Source: Nemertoderma westbladi
Lineage: Eukaryota; Xenacoelomorpha; Nemertodermatida; Nemertodermatidae
Direction: 5' to 3'
Length of the DNA stretch: 38,756 bases
Assembly: GCA_032718475.1 (NCBI GenBank)
Contig: JAUCBJ010002475.1
Coordinates: 1-38,756 of the forward strand
Every line of letters begins with the position of its first letter. Position 1 is the stretch's first letter. The position numbers were made by a program, and so were the translations under genes. Of the stretch, positions 38,320-38,756 are shown one piece after another. Below the pieces are notes generated by a model. That model was not told the origin of the DNA. It searched no databases and saw only the letters and a program-made list of their open reading frames with translations.

Positions 38320-38756
38320 TAATTCATTCGATAAACTATTTCAGAGGAAATCTTGTAAGGAAACCTTCAGTAAATGGAAATGCTAGAGAAATTGTAACTT
38401 GATACTCCTGAGAAACCACGTCATTAAAATTCAAAGGAAAAAAGAAAATATCCGTTAACCTGATCTGTTAATATCGTTATCCTTTGATATCCATTTAGTA
38501 TCCGTCAACCCATTATTGTCTTCCCGAGATAGGAGGACAGTTTGAATGTCTTTAAAGTCAGAGAATTACCTTAAACGGCCCTCTAGTATCGGAAATAATA
38601 ATAATAATATTTATACCGCGTCTTTTACGTTCGTAACAATTAAAGACTCAAAAAAATCAGACCAAAACAAAATAATACTCATAAAATAATTGAGGCTAAT
38701 ACAATGTACAGTATTAGCAGCTAGTATTTGCAATAATTGTAAATGCGTCCAAAACC

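Larger units (their letters stand above)
37222..38756 (+). other. evi5: evi5 intron 5 (partial)
   Basis: Runs to the window edge. It contains pentamer repeats (37386-37585), a SINE-like sequence (37740-37852), a foldback element (37923-38255) and a 14-bp-arm hairpin (38275-38319). No exon was recognised. Confidence 0.75.

Overview
This is a window of animal nuclear DNA. A spliced EVI5-like gene (TBC-domain Rab GTPase-activating protein) runs on the + strand from about 23.7 kb to beyond the right edge. Introns are GT-AG, and the sequence is AT-rich with many dispersed repeats. BEL/Pao LTR retrotransposons, RT-bearing non-LTR fragments and tRNA-derived SINE-like sequences suggest an invertebrate, plausibly an arthropod or another protostome. 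I cannot name the species.

Bases 1-23247 are a three-deep nest of related BEL/Pao elements. The outermost, B (- strand), has its 5' LTR at 22067-23247, a 2.2 kb leader and a decayed gag-pol that stops at 14635, inside the reverse transcriptase just before where the catalytic YxDD motif is expected. At that point element A (- strand) begins with an exact LTR terminus: 5' LTR 13427-14634, 2.3 kb leader, an intact 1678-codon gag-protease frame (6067-11103), then 3 kb of mostly non-coding sequence and its 3' LTR. That 3' LTR is interrupted by element C (+ strand). Only the 3' end of C is in view: an ORF for a triple zinc-knuckle protein (ORF3), a polypurine tract and a 3' LTR (1337-2607). The 5' part of C, the other end of A's 3' LTR and the second half of B must lie left of base 1.

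The retained 447 bp of A's two LTRs match except for one small indel, so A is young. A nevertheless lacks the RT/RNase H core and any recognisable integrase. The A and B leaders share features that no coding annotation explains: five evenly spaced ATACCGGTAT palindromes, a 9-bp hairpin with a compensatory base-pair change, and a ~290-bp tandem duplication.

Bases 23248-38756 hold evi5. The first coding exon (23786-23934) lies only 539 bp from the outer LTR end, head to head with it. Exons 2-5 (32351-37221) encode the linker and most of the TBC domain, including both catalytic fingers (IxxDxxR and YxQ). The introns carry three copies of one non-LTR retrotransposon family (two with clear target-site duplications), two SINE-like sequences, a foldback element, pentamer repeats and an unidentified ORF remnant.

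All statements come from reading the sequence by eye. Family names rest on remembered motifs, and no database was searched.
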